DNA of 6,513 nt from Desulfuromonadaceae bacterium (lineage in GTDB: Bacteria; Desulfobacterota; Desulfuromonadia; Desulfuromonadales; Geopsychrobacteraceae): assembly GCA_030639985.1 (NCBI GenBank), contig DAOWKG010000259.1, positions 1 through 6,513 on the forward strand, in the 5' to 3' direction. Of the stretch, positions 5,819 to 6,513 are shown piece after piece. Both the position numbers and the translations under genes were made by a program. Within the stretch, counting starts at the first letter, position 1; every line of letters begins with the position of its first letter. The notes beneath the pieces are model-generated. The model did not search any database. It saw only the letters and a list, made by a program, of their open reading frames with translations, and had not been told where the DNA came from.

Positions 5819-5862
5819 CCCCCGTGTGATGCATCTGCTGGTTTTTGGTGTGTCACACGGGA
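5819..5862 (+). terminator. Long stem-loop after the reductase gene, probable transcription stop
   Basis: CCCGTGTGA (5821-5829) pairs perfectly with TCACACGGG (5853-5861). In RNA the stem continues through six more pairs, three of them G-U, to give about 15 bp around an 11-nt loop (5836-5846). It starts about 20 nt after the stop codon. The bases that follow are AAAAACCCC and not a T-run, so it is not a textbook intrinsic terminator. It may act by pausing or protect the mRNA 3' end. A seven-T run (5798-5804) sits right after the stop codon, ahead of the stem. Confidence 0.5.
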
Positions 5863-5913
5863 AAAACCCCAAGCACTGATATTCAGCTTTTCCTATCTCT
5901 TCCCCCTCTCTTT

Positions 5914-5922
5914 TGCTACCAT
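5914..5922 (+). promoter_or_regulatory. Candidate extended -10 promoter placing the transcript start at the hydrolase ATG
   Basis: TGCTACCAT has the extended -10 form, TG, one base, then TACCAT (four of six consensus bases, including the key A2 and T6). A start seven bases downstream falls at 5929, the A of the start codon. No clear -35 is visible, as is common for extended -10 promoters. There is no ribosome site between the preceding pyrimidine-rich stretch and the ATG, which fits a leaderless mRNA. Confidence 0.4.
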
Positions 5923-5928
5923 GCTCCG

Positions 5929-6513
5929 ATGATTTCACTGATCGATACCCATATTCACCTTGATGCTCCTGAGCTGAATGGCCAGGGTTTGGATTTGCTC
6001 CCTGGGGCGCAGCAACGTGGGATTGACAGGTTTATTGTGCCGGGGGTGCGGGTAAGTGGCTGGCCGGGGATGGTTGCCTTGGCGGAAAAAGCTGCCGGGA
6101 TTTATCTGGCGCCGGGGTTACATCCAGCTTACGCTGACCAGTGGACCCCAGAAGCAGAGCAGCGCTTGCGAAAACTGGCGGCCGATCCGAACGTTGTTGC
6201 AATTGGAGAAATCGGTTTGGATGGGGTGGTTGGACCATCATTGTCGCAGCAGGAGATGGTTTTACGTGCTCAACTTCAAGTTGCCATTGATGTCGGATTG
6301 CCGGTGTTGCTACATGCTCGTCAGGCGACGGGAGCGCTATTGGCTATCCTCCGTGAGTTGAAAATTGGTACAAAGATTGGCGGTATCTGGCATGGTTTTT
6401 CCGGAAGTATACCGGTGGCACAAGAGCTGGCAACCCTGGGATTTAAGCTTGGAATCGGACCGGTTTTATTGCGGGACAGTGCCCGTAAGTTGCCAGCTGC
6501 GGTGAAGTTGTTA
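5929..6513 (+). CDS. TatD-family metal-dependent hydrolase, YjjV-like (partial at right edge)
   Basis: The frame is open from the ATG at 5929 to the window end, giving 195 residues of a family that is usually about 255-265 long, so roughly a quarter is missing. Its amidohydrolase-fold signatures are DTHIHLD (6-12, with metal ligands His8 and His10), GLHP (63-66), AIGEIGLD (91-98, with bridging Glu94), LPVLLHAR (124-131, His129) and WHGFSGS (154-160, His155). The last conserved metal-ligand aspartate lies beyond the edge. HGFSGS followed by GFKLGIG is closer to E. coli YjjV than to TatD itself (usual HCFSG). Family members are cytosolic Mg/Mn/Zn-dependent deoxyribonucleases or related phosphoesterases with suggested roles in DNA repair and turnover. 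The exact substrate of the YjjV branch is not established. The start is fixed by DTHIHLD near the N-terminus, because no in-frame start occurs just upstream. The overlapping ATG at 5921 opens only three codons. No Shine-Dalgarno sequence is visible. Confidence 0.92.
   Translation, partial: MISLIDTHIHLDAPELNGQGLDLLPGAQQRGIDRFIVPGVRVSGWPGMVALAEKAAGIYLAPGLHPAYADQWTPEAEQRLRKLAADPNVVAIGEIGLDGVVGPSLSQQEMVLRAQLQVAIDVGLPVLLHARQATGALLAILRELKIGTKIGGIWHGFSGSIPVAQELATLGFKLGIGPVLLRDSARKLPAAVKLL

Noticed and set aside
5195..5938. Open frame of 247 codons on the minus strand, antisense to the reductase gene
   Set aside because: It is antisense to a gene with clear family motifs, its translation is low-complexity and rich in H, N and T with no domain, and no ribosome site is evident.
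1..6513. CRISPR array, tRNA, rRNA, insertion sequence or prophage parts
   Set aside because: There are no regularly spaced repeats, cloverleaf, terminal inverted repeats with target duplication, transposase or phage motifs.

Overview
The window looks like ordinary chromosomal DNA from a Gram-negative bacterium of moderate GC content. It carries a full-length HrpB helicase, a YhdH/AcuI-type reductase, an HxlR regulator and a TatD-family hydrolase. The mix, and a membrane-sensor N-terminus of a kind common in sediment Desulfuromonadales, suggest a Desulfobacterota-like host. That placement is a guess from gene style, not a proof. I see no integrase, transposase, CRISPR array, tRNA or rRNA, and no sign of a mobile island.

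Layout: (1) 1-459, minus strand: the first 153 residues of a multi-pass membrane protein whose C-terminal part lies beyond the left edge. (2) 460-779: a divergent intergenic region with candidate promoters and two palindromes. (3) 780-1403, plus: a small class I SAM-dependent methyltransferase, whose 3' end overlaps by 11 bp the 3' end of (4) hrpB, 1393-3867, minus. (5) 3868-4298: a 431-bp gap with a very short reading frame that resembles the start of a NUDIX (MutT-like) gene, followed by several stem-loops. (6) 4299-4652, minus: an HxlR-family regulator with an N-terminal cysteine, divergent from (7) 4796-5797, plus: a YhdH/YhfP-family NADPH-dependent quinone oxidoreductase / acrylyl-CoA reductase. 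(8) A long stem-loop at 5819-5862, then (9) 5929-6513, plus: the first 195 residues of a TatD-family metal-dependent hydrolase of YjjV type, cut by the right edge.

The clearest functional unit is the divergent HxlR regulator / oxidoreductase pair. The 143-bp space between them holds a 7-6-7 inverted repeat (4672-4691) next to a second, weaker copy. This fits a regulator that senses electrophiles or thiol stress through cysteine and represses both itself and the reductase, as known for YodB, HypR and QorR. The other genes are separate housekeeping or accessory units that share no evident pathway.

I looked for a previously undescribed system and do not see a convincing one. The best leads are the operator layout, a possible leaderless start for the TatD-family gene, and the NUDIX-like gene remnant with its cluster of hairpins.
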